The notes under the pieces were generated by a model. It made no database searches, was not told the origin of the DNA, and worked only from the letters and a program-made list of their open reading frames with translations. This document shows positions 1-5,279 of a DNA stretch of 5,363 nucleotides, in pieces; position 1 is the stretch's first letter; every line of letters starts with the position of its first letter. This DNA is from CAYMJK01 sp043101635 (lineage in GTDB: Bacteria; Planctomycetota; Phycisphaerae; Phycisphaerales; UBA1924), in NCBI GenBank assembly GCA_043101635.1, contig JBICIE010000073.1, positions 1 to 5,363 of the forward strand, in the 5' to 3' direction. The position numbers were made by a program, and so were the translations under genes.

Positions 1-935
1 CGCGCGATCACCGCGATGTAGCCGATCACCCCGCCCAAACACAGCGCCCCGGTGTCACCCATGAACACCTGGGCCGGGTACGCGTTGAACCACAGGAAGC
101 CCACGCACGCCCCCAGCATGGCGCCGGCGATCACCGCAAGCTCCCCGCTCTGGGTCACATACGGCACCAGCAGCCGCTGGGCCGACGCCTGCTCGCCGGA
201 GACCAGTGTCAGGATCACCAGCCCCAGCGCAACGGCCGCGCTGATGCCCGTCGCCAGCCCGTCCATCCCGTCGGTGATGTTCACCGCGTTGCTCATCCCG
301 GCGATCATCAGCACCGCCACGGTCACAAACACCCAGCGCGACATGTACCACAGCGCATCGTTGACGGCGTGGCCCTCGGTGGGCACATAGGTGCGCTGCC
401 CGGGCAGATTCAGCGCGTGGGCCAGGTCCGGCCCCGGGGTCGCGTCGCCGTGGTTGTACGCGAACAGCCCGATGAGCAGCCCGAGGCCGAGCTGGAAGAT
501 CAGCTTCTCCCAGGCGTACAGCCCCTGGCGGCTGCCGGCCCGCCGCTGGGCCGCCGTCAGCTTCAGCCAGTCGTCGAAGCCGCCAAGGACCGCCAGCCAG
601 ACGATCACCAGCATCCCCGCCTGCACGTAGAAAGTCGTGATGTCGGCCAGCAGCGCGATCGCCAGCAGCATGGCGCCGCAGATCAGCACCCCGCCCATGG
701 TCGGTGTGTTCTTCTTGCTGCCGGCGCCGGCCTGCAGCGCGTCGGCGTCGGTCAGCCCCGTGTCGCCGATCTTGAGGCGCACGAGCTGCGCGATGACCCG
801 CTTGCCGAAGAGCATGACCATGAAGAAGGCCAGCGCCGCCGCGGCCCCGGCCCGGAACTCAAGCTGATACAGCGGCTGCAGGGGCCAGATGACCCACTGC
901 GGCACGCCCTCGGTATTCAGGATCCAGAAGAGCAT
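1..935 (-). CDS. mraY: MraY, phospho-MurNAc-pentapeptide-transferase (3' end missing at window edge)
   Basis: Integral membrane enzyme that transfers phospho-MurNAc-pentapeptide from UDP to undecaprenyl phosphate, giving lipid I. About 311 codons are visible of a family usually near 360. Seen motifs: KNTPTMGG (residues 75-82), the aspartate pair in GGFDDWLK (118-125), NAVNITDGMDGLA (216-228) and FNAYPAQVFMGDTGAL (283-298), which carries the conserved FMGD aspartate. Hydrophobic segments lie around 30-45, 84-117, 145-160, 200-215, 229-245 and 265-285. The C-terminal His-rich loop known in the family lies beyond position 1. The ATG at 933-935 lies inside the end of murF (19 bp overlap, different frame), with AGGGA 10 nt upstream, so translation is probably coupled to murF. 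The spacing GGFDD departs slightly from the usual GFxDD form, but both aspartates are present. Identification is very secure; only the end is missing. Confidence 0.97.
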   Translation of the reverse strand, partial: MLFWILNTEGVPQWVIWPLQPLYQLEFRAGAAAALAFFMVMLFGKRVIAQLVRLKIGDTGLTDADALQAGAGSKKNTPTMGGVLICGAMLLAIALLADITTFYVQAGMLVIVWLAVLGGFDDWLKLTAAQRRAGSRQGLYAWEKLIFQLGLGLLIGLFAYNHGDATPGPDLAHALNLPGQRTYVPTEGHAVNDALWYMSRWVFVTVAVLMIAGMSNAVNITDGMDGLATGISAAVALGLVILTLVSGEQASAQRLLVPYVTQSGELAVIAGAMLGACVGFLWFNAYPAQVFMGDTGALCLGGVIGYIAVIA

Positions 936-2374
936 GCCGGCGGCGTCCCTGCCTCGGTCGGTTGCGGCGCTTCGGCTCCGGCGCCGGCGCCCCACTTCTC
1001 TTCGACCGCCCGGGCGATCCGCTCCAATGCCACGCCGCGCGACCCCTTGACCAGCGCAATATCGCCCGGTCCCAGTTGCGCGGCGATCCGCCGGCTCGCG
1101 CTCTCGTCAGCCGATTCGTACTCCTCGATCGGTACCGCCGGCCAGATCTCGCGAATCCGCGCTGCGATGTGCCGCGCCTCGGGCCCCACCGTCATCACCA
1201 CGTCGGCCGGCCCGCGCCGCACGATCGCCTCGCCGATCTCCCGGTGCAGGGCCGCCGAGTTCGCCCCAAGCTCCAGCATGTCGCCGAGGATCGCCACCCG
1301 CCGGCGGGCCCCCAGCCCCACCAGCCCCAGCGTCTCCAGCGCCGCCAGCATCGACTCGGGATTGGCGTTGTAGCAGTCGTTGATCAGTTCCACCGGCCCG
1401 CAGCGCATCCGCTGCATGCGCATCGGCGCCGGCTGGGCCGCCGCCAGCCCGGCGGCGATCGTCTCGGGCGTGGCGCCCATGGTCCGCGTCACCGCGATCG
1501 CCGCGGCGGCGTTGAGCGCGTTGTGAGCCCCCAGCCCGGGCACGCGATACTCCGAGCGATCGTTGAAGACGATCCGCACCGCCTCAGGCTCCTGCGTCGC
1601 CTCCACGATCCGCAGCGTCGCCCCCGCCGAGCGACCGAACGAGAGCACAAACCGCAGCCGCTTCAAATGCGGCGCCAGTTCCGGCGCGTCCGCCGTGACC
1701 ACCGCCAGCCCGCTCGGCGAAAGCTGCGACAGCAGTTGCGCCTTCTCATCGGCGATCGCCTGGAGCGAGCCGAGCGTCTCCAGATGGGCCCGCCCGATGC
1801 TCGTGATCACCGCGATGTCCGGCCGGATGATCGACGCCAGACGGTTCACCGACCCCGCCGGGCCGCCCGCGCCGACCTCGCACAGCAGGTACCGGTCGCC
1901 GGTGCGGGCCGCCAGGATCGTCAGCGGCACGCCGAGCGCGTTGTTGTACGACTTCACCGGCGCCGTGCCGCGCATCATCTGCGACAGGATCGCGTGGATG
2001 TAGCGCACCGTCGTCGTCTTGCCGGCCGAGCCGGTCACCGCGATGACGCGGCAGCCCTCCAGCCCCTTGCGATGCGCCACCGCCAGACGCGTCAGGGCGT
2101 CGGCCGTGGAATCCACCTGCAGCGTCGCCAGCCCCGGCGGCGGGACCACGTTCTTCTGCACGATGGCGATCGACGCCCCCGCCGCCGCGGCCTGCGCCAG
2201 GTAGTCATGCCCATCGACGCGCTGCCCCGGCATCGCAAAGAAGATGTTGCCGCGCTGGAGCGTGCGCGTGTCGATCGAGGCGCCCTGCACCGCCGGCGGG
2301 CGCTCGGCGTCCGGACGCGCCAGCCACACGCCCCCCATGATCGCCCGCAGCTTGTCCGGATCAGATGGCGGCAT
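917..2374 (-). CDS. murF: MurF, UDP-MurNAc-tripeptide--D-alanyl-D-alanine ligase
   Basis: Cytoplasmic ATP-dependent ligase that adds D-Ala-D-Ala to UDP-MurNAc-tripeptide, the last cytoplasmic stem-peptide step. The 485 residues are a little longer than the usual 450-460. Seen: N-terminal Mur domain with DTRTLQRGNIFFAMPG (35-50), P-loop GSAGKTTT (115-122), KSYNNALGVPLTIL (141-154), CEVGAG (165-170), TSIGRAHLETLGS (191-203), GAHNALNAAAA (282-292), INDCYNANPESM (331-342), AILGDMLELG (361-370) and LVKGSRGVALERI (441-453). The ATG at 2374 is chosen because LRAIMGGVWL aligns with the normal MurF N-terminus. The frame is open upstream to a GTG at 2446, but those 24 codons are translated repeat DNA. 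The last 25 residues are Gly/Ala/Pro-rich, and their DNA doubles as the leader of mraY. It follows murE after 94 nt and overlaps mraY. Confidence 0.96.
   Translation of the reverse strand: MPPSDPDKLRAIMGGVWLARPDAERPPAVQGASIDTRTLQRGNIFFAMPGQRVDGHDYLAQAAAAGASIAIVQKNVVPPPGLATLQVDSTADALTRLAVAHRKGLEGCRVIAVTGSAGKTTTVRYIHAILSQMMRGTAPVKSYNNALGVPLTILAARTGDRYLLCEVGAGGPAGSVNRLASIIRPDIAVITSIGRAHLETLGSLQAIADEKAQLLSQLSPSGLAVVTADAPELAPHLKRLRFVLSFGRSAGATLRIVEATQEPEAVRIVFNDRSEYRVPGLGAHNALNAAAAIAVTRTMGATPETIAAGLAAAQPAPMRMQRMRCGPVELINDCYNANPESMLAALETLGLVGLGARRRVAILGDMLELGANSAALHREIGEAIVRRGPADVVMTVGPEARHIAARIREIWPAVPIEEYESADESASRRIAAQLGPGDIALVKGSRGVALERIARAVEEKWGAGAGAEAPQPTEAGTPPACSSGS
946..950 (-). promoter_or_regulatory. 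Ribosome binding site of mraY
   Basis: Read on the minus strand, AGGGA lies 10 nt before the mraY ATG, inside the last codons of murF. A GAGG a few bases further upstream is a weaker alternative. The position supports the 935 start and a coupled murF-mraY overlap. Confidence 0.55.
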
Positions 2375-2381
2375 CAGAACA

Positions 2382-2391
2382 CCCCACTCCC
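2382..2391 (-). promoter_or_regulatory. Ribosome binding region of murF
   Basis: On the minus strand the leader reads CGGGAGTGGGGTGTTCTG before the ATG at 2374. GGGAG (2387-2391) is 12 nt from the start codon and GGGG (2382-2385) is 7 nt from it. The region abuts the repeat hairpin at 2398-2416. The 9-mer GGAGTGGGG occurs twice, here (2382-2390) and within the repeat (2400-2408). Confidence 0.5.
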
Positions 2392-2416
2392 GGGTACCCC
2401 CCCACTCCGTGGGGGG
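2390..2416. repeat. 27-bp hairpin repeat in the murE-murF gap (copy A)
   Basis: These 27 bp are identical to 4957-4983 in the same orientation. The core is a perfect 8-bp stem, CCCCCCAC / GTGGGGGG, closed by a TCC loop (2398-2416). Only the left half of the larger element at 4957-5019 is present; the second hairpin and the closing GGGGTAC arm are absent. It fills part of the 94-nt gap between the murE stop and the murF ATG (2375-2468). No terminator, promoter or further gene was seen in that gap. Confidence 0.85.
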
Positions 2417-2468
2417 ACGACCGTTCCAACGTCCCCGGCGCGCCACCGCTCGCAGCCCACCAGCCCGC

Positions 2469-4004
2469 TCATGACGTCACCGCTCCCGCCTGCGCGCGCA
2501 ACCGCAGCGCGTCGCGCGCAACTTCCCGGTCATCAAAGTGCCGCTTGAACGTCCCCCCCTCCCCATCGGGCAGGATCTGATAGTCCTCGTGCCCCTTGCC
2601 CGCGATCACGATCACATCGCCGCGCTGCGCCCGGCTCACCGCGTGCTGAATCGCCCGCTCGCGGTCGACCTGCACCTCGAAGTCGCGCCCCCCGAGCCCC
2701 GCGATGATCTCCTCGACGATCGCCTTCGGGCTCTCCGTGCGCGGGTTGTCGCTCGTCACCACCACCCGGTCCGCCAGTCGCCCGGCCACCGCGCCCATGC
2801 GCGGCCGCTTGGTCCGGTCCCGATCACCCCCGCACCCGAAGACCACCCACAACTGCGCGCCGTCCGGCGTCAGATCCCGCGCTGCCAGCAGCGCCTTGTC
2901 GAGCGCGTCATCGGTGTGCGCGTAATCCACCAGCACCGTGATGTCATCCTCCGGCCCGCTCGCCGGCTCCAGCCGCCCCGGCGGCGCTCTGAGTTGCCCC
3001 AGCGCTGCCCCAAGATCCTCCGCGCGCGCATCCGGCGCCACCCGCCACGCCGCGCACAGCGCCTGCAGCGTGTTCATCACGTTGTGACGCCCTACCAGCC
3101 CGACCTGCGCCTCGATGGCCCCCCACGGCCCGCGCAGTGTCGCCTCGAACCCCGTCCGCGTCAATGCGTGGATCGTCGCGCTCGCCGTGCCACTGACGGG
3201 CTCTGCCGTCAGTGTTCCTTCCTCATCCACCAGCCGGCACCGCAGCACGTCCGCCGCACAATCCCGCACCATCCGCTCGCTCACCGGATCATCCGCATTC
3301 ACGATCGCCAGGGCGCCCGCGTCCAGCCCCTCGAACAGCAGCGCCTTGGCGCCCGCGTAGCTCTCCAGGTCCCCGTGATAGTCCAGGTGATCCCCGCTCA
3401 GGTTCGTGAACACCGCCGCGTCGAATCGCAGCCCCGCCGCCCGACCCTGCACGAGGGCGTGGCTCGACACCTCCATCGCGCACGCCGCAAGCCCGTTGTC
3501 CACCATGCACGCCAGCGTGCGGCTGATCTCCGTCGCCGGCGGCGTCGTCAGGCTCGCCGCGCCCACGCGCCCCCCATCATCGACCTCGATCGTCCCCATC
3601 AGCCCGCACCCGATCCCCAGCCGGCGCAGCAGCGCCCGGATCAGCCACGTCGTCGTCGTCTTGCCGTTGGTCCCCGTGACCCCGATCAGGCGCAGCCGGC
3701 GGGATGGATTGCCGTAGAACGTCTCCGCCATCACCGCCGCCGCCCGCGGCAGATCCTGCGCGTAGACCACCTGCGCCCCCGGCGCCGCCAGGCTCGGATC
3801 GTCCGTCAGCACCGCCACCGCCCCCGCCGCAATCGCATCCGCCACGAACGCGCGCCCATCGACGGTCAGACCGCGCCGCGCGATGAACAGCGACCCCGGC
3901 AGCGCGGTGCGGCTGTCATCGGTGATATCACAGATCCGAACCGACGCCGAACCCGGCGCCTTGACCAGAGCACCCGACCCCGCGATGACATCACCCAGCC
4001 GCAT
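2469..4004 (-). CDS. murE: MurE, UDP-MurNAc-L-Ala-D-Glu:meso-diaminopimelate ligase
   Basis: Cytoplasmic ATP-dependent Mur ligase that adds the third stem-peptide residue. The 511 residues are typical for the family. Seen: N-terminal DITDDSRTALPGSLFIA (26-42), P-loop GTNGKTTTTW (111-120), TTPPATE (153-159), EVSSHAL (178-184), SGDHLDYHG (203-211), YAGAK (216-220; Lys220 is the expected carbamylated lysine), GRHNVMN (305-311), DYAHTDDAL (360-368), FGCGGDRDRTKRP (389-401), DNPR (419-422) and GKGHEDYQ (469-476). DNPR is the known signature for meso-diaminopimelate rather than lysine. The start at 4004 is preferred: GGAG lies 6 nt upstream and MRLGDVI aligns with family N-termini. An in-frame ATG at 4043 would add 13 residues and has poorer spacing. 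It is the first visible gene of the operon. No ftsI lies upstream; a divergent gene and repeats lie there instead. Confidence 0.96.
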   Translation of the reverse strand: MRLGDVIAGSGALVKAPGSASVRICDITDDSRTALPGSLFIARRGLTVDGRAFVADAIAAGAVAVLTDDPSLAAPGAQVVYAQDLPRAAAVMAETFYGNPSRRLRLIGVTGTNGKTTTTWLIRALLRRLGIGCGLMGTIEVDDGGRVGAASLTTPPATEISRTLACMVDNGLAACAMEVSSHALVQGRAAGLRFDAAVFTNLSGDHLDYHGDLESYAGAKALLFEGLDAGALAIVNADDPVSERMVRDCAADVLRCRLVDEEGTLTAEPVSGTASATIHALTRTGFEATLRGPWGAIEAQVGLVGRHNVMNTLQALCAAWRVAPDARAEDLGAALGQLRAPPGRLEPASGPEDDITVLVDYAHTDDALDKALLAARDLTPDGAQLWVVFGCGGDRDRTKRPRMGAVAGRLADRVVVTSDNPRTESPKAIVEEIIAGLGGRDFEVQVDRERAIQHAVSRAQRGDVIVIAGKGHEDYQILPDGEGGTFKRHFDDREVARDALRLRAQAGAVTS

Positions 4005-4010
4005 CTGTTG

Positions 4011-4014
4011 CTCC
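4011..4014 (-). promoter_or_regulatory. Ribosome binding site of murE
   Basis: On the minus strand GGAG is followed by six bases (CAACAG) and the ATG at 4004. This good spacing decides the 4004 start over the in-frame ATG at 4043, where the nearest purine-rich stretch (AGGA) is about 13 nt away. Confidence 0.65.
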
Positions 4015-4047
4015 AGCGAGCCGCCCCGCCAGCCGCCCTCCATCGGC

Positions 4048-4059
4048 GGATGCGCATCC
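4048..4059. promoter_or_regulatory. 12-bp perfect palindrome upstream of murE, possible operator
   Basis: GGATGCGCATCC is a perfect palindrome about 45 bp before the murE start and on the murE side of the divergent intergenic region. Read on the minus strand, a weak -10-like TAGGAT (4056-4061) overlaps it; no convincing -35 at 16-18 bp was found. An operator role is inference only; palindromes of this length do occur by chance. Confidence 0.22.
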
Positions 4060-4097
4060 TAGAGCCGAGAAACCGCCGGGCCTGTCGCCTCCCCCTT

Positions 4098-4182
4098 CCT
4101 CTCCCGCCCCCGGCCGGAGAGGCAACGGCACGAAGTGCCCTGGTGAGGGCGAAAGAACAACCCGCCGCGAAGCGGCGCTCAA
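4098..4182. repeat. Hairpin-chain repeat, copy C
   Basis: This 85-bp element consists of three consecutive small palindromes. The first is CCTCTCC (4098-4104) paired with GGAGAGG (4116-4122), extended by GCC/GGC after one mismatch. The second is GGCAC-GAA-GTGCC (4127-4139). The third is CGCCGC-GAA-GCGGCG (4163-4177). By eye it aligns with 5045-5128 in the same orientation with about 12 differing columns of 85, one of them a gap. The linker AAAGAACAA is shared exactly. The element lies upstream of the gene at 4310. Confidence 0.8.
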
Positions 4183-4309
4183 CTCTGCCTTCTTGAGGTG
4201 GCCCACCCCTGCGCGCAATCTCGCCCCTAACCACCACCCGCGCGCGCAACTTCCCGACCATCCCCACCCCAACACGCGCCCCGCGCCCCGCGCCCCCACA
4301 CCCTCCCGC

Positions 4310-5197
4310 ATGAACGACCTCGACGCCGCCCTCGACCGCGCCTTCACCACCCTCCTCGCCCGCCTCCAGGCCGACCCGGATGAAGCCCTCCGCCGCGCCC
4401 GCCGCGCTGCCACCTCAATCCACCGCCGACCCATCACCGCCTGGAGCCTCGCCATCCGCGCAACCGACACCCGCCTCGAAGCCGCCGCCCACATCGACGA
4501 CGATCACGCCGCCCGCGCCGGCCGCCCCCACGAGGTCCTCATCTCCTCCAGCGCTGTCCTCGAACTCTGCGCCCCCGTCCGCATCCCCTGGCCCGGCCTC
4601 GACTGGACCATCGCCGCCCGCCGCCTCGGCCGCCCCCGCTCCGTGATGCGCAACTGGATCGAAAAGGGCGTCTTCCAGGTCCGCTACGACAACGCCCGCT
4701 CCGTCGGCAAGATCGGCCTCCCCGTCCCCCACATCTGGACCCACGCCCCTCTCAACCCCGCCGCACCCCTCGGCCGCGCCCCCGACCCCATCTGGGGCAC
4801 GCTCTGGCAATCACTCGCCGACGACATCCCCGACGATCACGCCTTCACCTACACCCGCATCCCGCGCTACACCGACCCCAACCGCGGCGTCAGAAGCCCC
4901 TTCCGCGGCTACGCCTTCCAATGCCCCGGCCGCCTCCACCCCATCCCCGATGGCCTCCGGGTACCCCCCCACTCCGTGGGGGGCTCCGCCACCGAGCGCA
5001 GCGAGCCGGTGAGGGGTACAGAACAGCCCGCGAGCGCTCCCCCGCCTCTCCTGCCCCCGGCGGGAGAGGCAGCGGCACGAAGTGCCGCGGCGCCGGTCAA
5101 AGAACAACCGCCGCGAAGCGACGCTCAATCCTCTCTTTGCCCTTCCCCCGTCCCCGACGGGGGAAGTGTCGAGCGCAGCGAGACGAAGGGGGCATAA
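4310..5197 (+). CDS. Unrecognised HTH-like protein with a repeat-derived C-terminal tail
   Basis: I do not recognise the family. The frame encodes 295 residues from the only early ATG; an upstream TTG at 4193 would add a Pro/Arg-rich stretch and start just past the copy C repeat, so it is rejected. Codons end almost always in C, which supports a real plus-strand gene to about residue 211. Residues 1-65 are Ala/Arg-rich and probably helical. Residues 97-125 (from GLDWTIAARRLGRPR through NWIEKGVF) look like a helix-turn-helix, with a basic wing-like RYDNARSVGKIG (125-136). FRGYAFQCPGRLHP (198-211) holds a Cys-Pro-Gly. From about residue 212 the frame runs through insertion and repeat DNA (PPHSVGG, PAGEAAARSA, ERSETKG) to the TAA. 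The native C-terminus probably continues at 5266-5363 in another frame. A DNA-binding role is inference. Confidence 0.6.
   Translation: MNDLDAALDRAFTTLLARLQADPDEALRRARRAATSIHRRPITAWSLAIRATDTRLEAAAHIDDDHAARAGRPHEVLISSSAVLELCAPVRIPWPGLDWTIAARRLGRPRSVMRNWIEKGVFQVRYDNARSVGKIGLPVPHIWTHAPLNPAAPLGRAPDPIWGTLWQSLADDIPDDHAFTYTRIPRYTDPNRGVRSPFRGYAFQCPGRLHPIPDGLRVPPHSVGGSATERSEPVRGTEQPASAPPPLLPPAGEAAARSAAAPVKEQPPRSDAQSSLCPSPVPDGGSVERSETKGA
4928..4941 (+). repeat. Left copy of a 14-bp duplication bracketing the repeat block
   Basis: GGCCGCCTCCACCC here and GGCCGGCTCCACCC at 5266-5279 differ at one base. Both encode the start of GRLHP, but in different frames because the offset is 338 bp. This looks like a target duplication or a recombination endpoint. 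Confidence 0.5.
4957..5019. repeat. Three-way-junction repeat, copy B
   Basis: The outer arms GTACCCC (4961-4967) and GGGGTAC (5013-5019) pair perfectly. Between them lie two hairpins: CCCCAC-TCC-GTGGGG within 4968-4983, and CACCG (4990-4994) with CGGTG (5007-5011) around a loop containing GAGCGCAGCGAG. The first 27 bp (4957-4983) are identical to copy A beside murF. The folded form is inferred from base complementarity alone. Confidence 0.7.
5045..5128. repeat. Hairpin-chain repeat, copy D
   Basis: This 84-bp element is homologous to 4098-4182. Stem CCTCTCCTGCC (5045-5055) pairs with GGCGGGAGAGG (5059-5069) through one T-G wobble. GCGGCAC-GAA-GTGCCGC (5072-5088) has a 7-bp stem. CGCCGC-GAA-GCGACG (5109-5123) has one mismatch compared with copy C. 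Copies C and D are in direct orientation either side of the gene at 4310, about 947 bp apart. Confidence 0.8.
5138..5194. repeat. Three-way-junction repeat, copy F
   Basis: Outer arms TGCCC (5138-5142) and GGGCA (5190-5194) pair. Inside is a perfect 10-bp hairpin, TTCCCCCGTC-CCC-GACGGGGGAA (5143-5165). It is followed by a short TGTC/GACG stem (5167-5170 with 5182-5185, one T-G wobble) around the same GAGCGCAGCGAG core seen in copy B. The layout matches copy B although the stem sequences differ. The TAA that ends the upstream frame lies directly after it. Confidence 0.65.
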
Positions 5198-5228
5198 ACA
5201 CCCGCGAGCGCAGCGAGCACTCCCCCCC

Positions 5229-5262
5229 CCTCTCCCGCGCCTCGCCGGAGAGGCAAGGCACG
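5229..5262. repeat. Hairpin-chain repeat, truncated copy E
   Basis: CCTCTCC (5229-5235) pairs with GGAGAGG (5247-5253), followed by CAAGGCACG, which matches the start of the second palindrome of copies C and D. The similarity then stops. The shared linker CCCGCGAGCGC precedes it at 5201-5211. Confidence 0.6.
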
Positions 5263-5265
5263 CTC

Positions 5266-5279
5266 GGCCGGCTCCACCC
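5266..5279 (+). repeat. Right copy of the 14-bp duplication bracketing the repeat block
   Basis: GGCCGGCTCCACCC matches 4928-4941 at 13 of 14 positions and marks the probable right edge of the repeat block. Confidence 0.5.

Larger units (their letters stand above)
4005..4309. other. Divergent intergenic region, murE and plus-strand gene
   Basis: About 305 bp lie between the two divergent starts. The region holds the murE ribosome binding site, the palindrome at 4048-4059, the hairpin-chain repeat at 4098-4182 and a short interrupted palindrome GGTGG-C-CCACC (4197-4207). The stretch 4208-4309 is pyrimidine-rich with no purine-rich Shine-Dalgarno before the ATG at 4310. No clear sigma-70 promoter was recognised for either direction, although promoters for both should lie here. 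Confidence 0.6.
4942..5265. mobile_element. Composite palindromic repeat block inserted in the plus-strand gene
   Basis: About 324 bp lie between the two 14-bp matches. The block contains two tandem composite units. Each unit is a three-way-junction element (4961-5019; 5138-5194), then a linker with CCCGCGAGCGC (5027-5037; 5201-5211), then a CCTCTCC/GGAGAGG hairpin element (5045-5128; 5229-5262). It encodes no transposase, so it would be a non-autonomous, REP- or MITE-like element if it is mobile. That it was inserted, rather than being ancestral, is inferred from the bracketing duplication and the interrupted reading frame. Confidence 0.45.

Noticed and set aside
962..2548. Long plus-strand open frame opposite murF (528 codons)
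   Set aside because: It is the antisense shadow of a high-GC gene, rich in Arg, Pro and His, with no recognisable motif. murF on the other strand has all family motifs.
2538..4196. Long plus-strand open frame opposite murE (552 codons)
   Set aside because: Same kind of Arg/Pro/His-rich antisense shadow. It overlaps the certain murE gene and ends in repeat DNA.
4193..4309. TTG start at 4193 for the plus-strand gene
   Set aside because: The added 39 residues are Pro/His/Arg-rich, start just past the copy C repeat and have no Shine-Dalgarno. The ATG at 4310 begins a normal-looking amphipathic N-terminus.
3866..4494. Two overlapping minus-strand frames upstream of murE
   Set aside because: Their sequence is repeat-derived (for example VASPAGG and RRFAAG) plus antisense of the plus-strand gene. 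No family features are visible.
4415..4810. Minus-strand frame rich in Gly, Ala, Asp and Val opposite the unrecognised gene
   Set aside because: This composition is the usual mirror of a C-ending-codon gene. No motif is visible, and the plus strand shows the codon bias.
5138..5194. Strong hairpin considered as an intrinsic terminator for the plus-strand gene
   Set aside because: There is no T-tract after the stem on either strand, and the hairpin is part of a repeat family with a second arm.
4098..5262. Repeats considered as a CRISPR array
   Set aside because: Copies are few, diverged, unevenly spaced and internally palindromic, with a gene between them. There are no uniform spacers.
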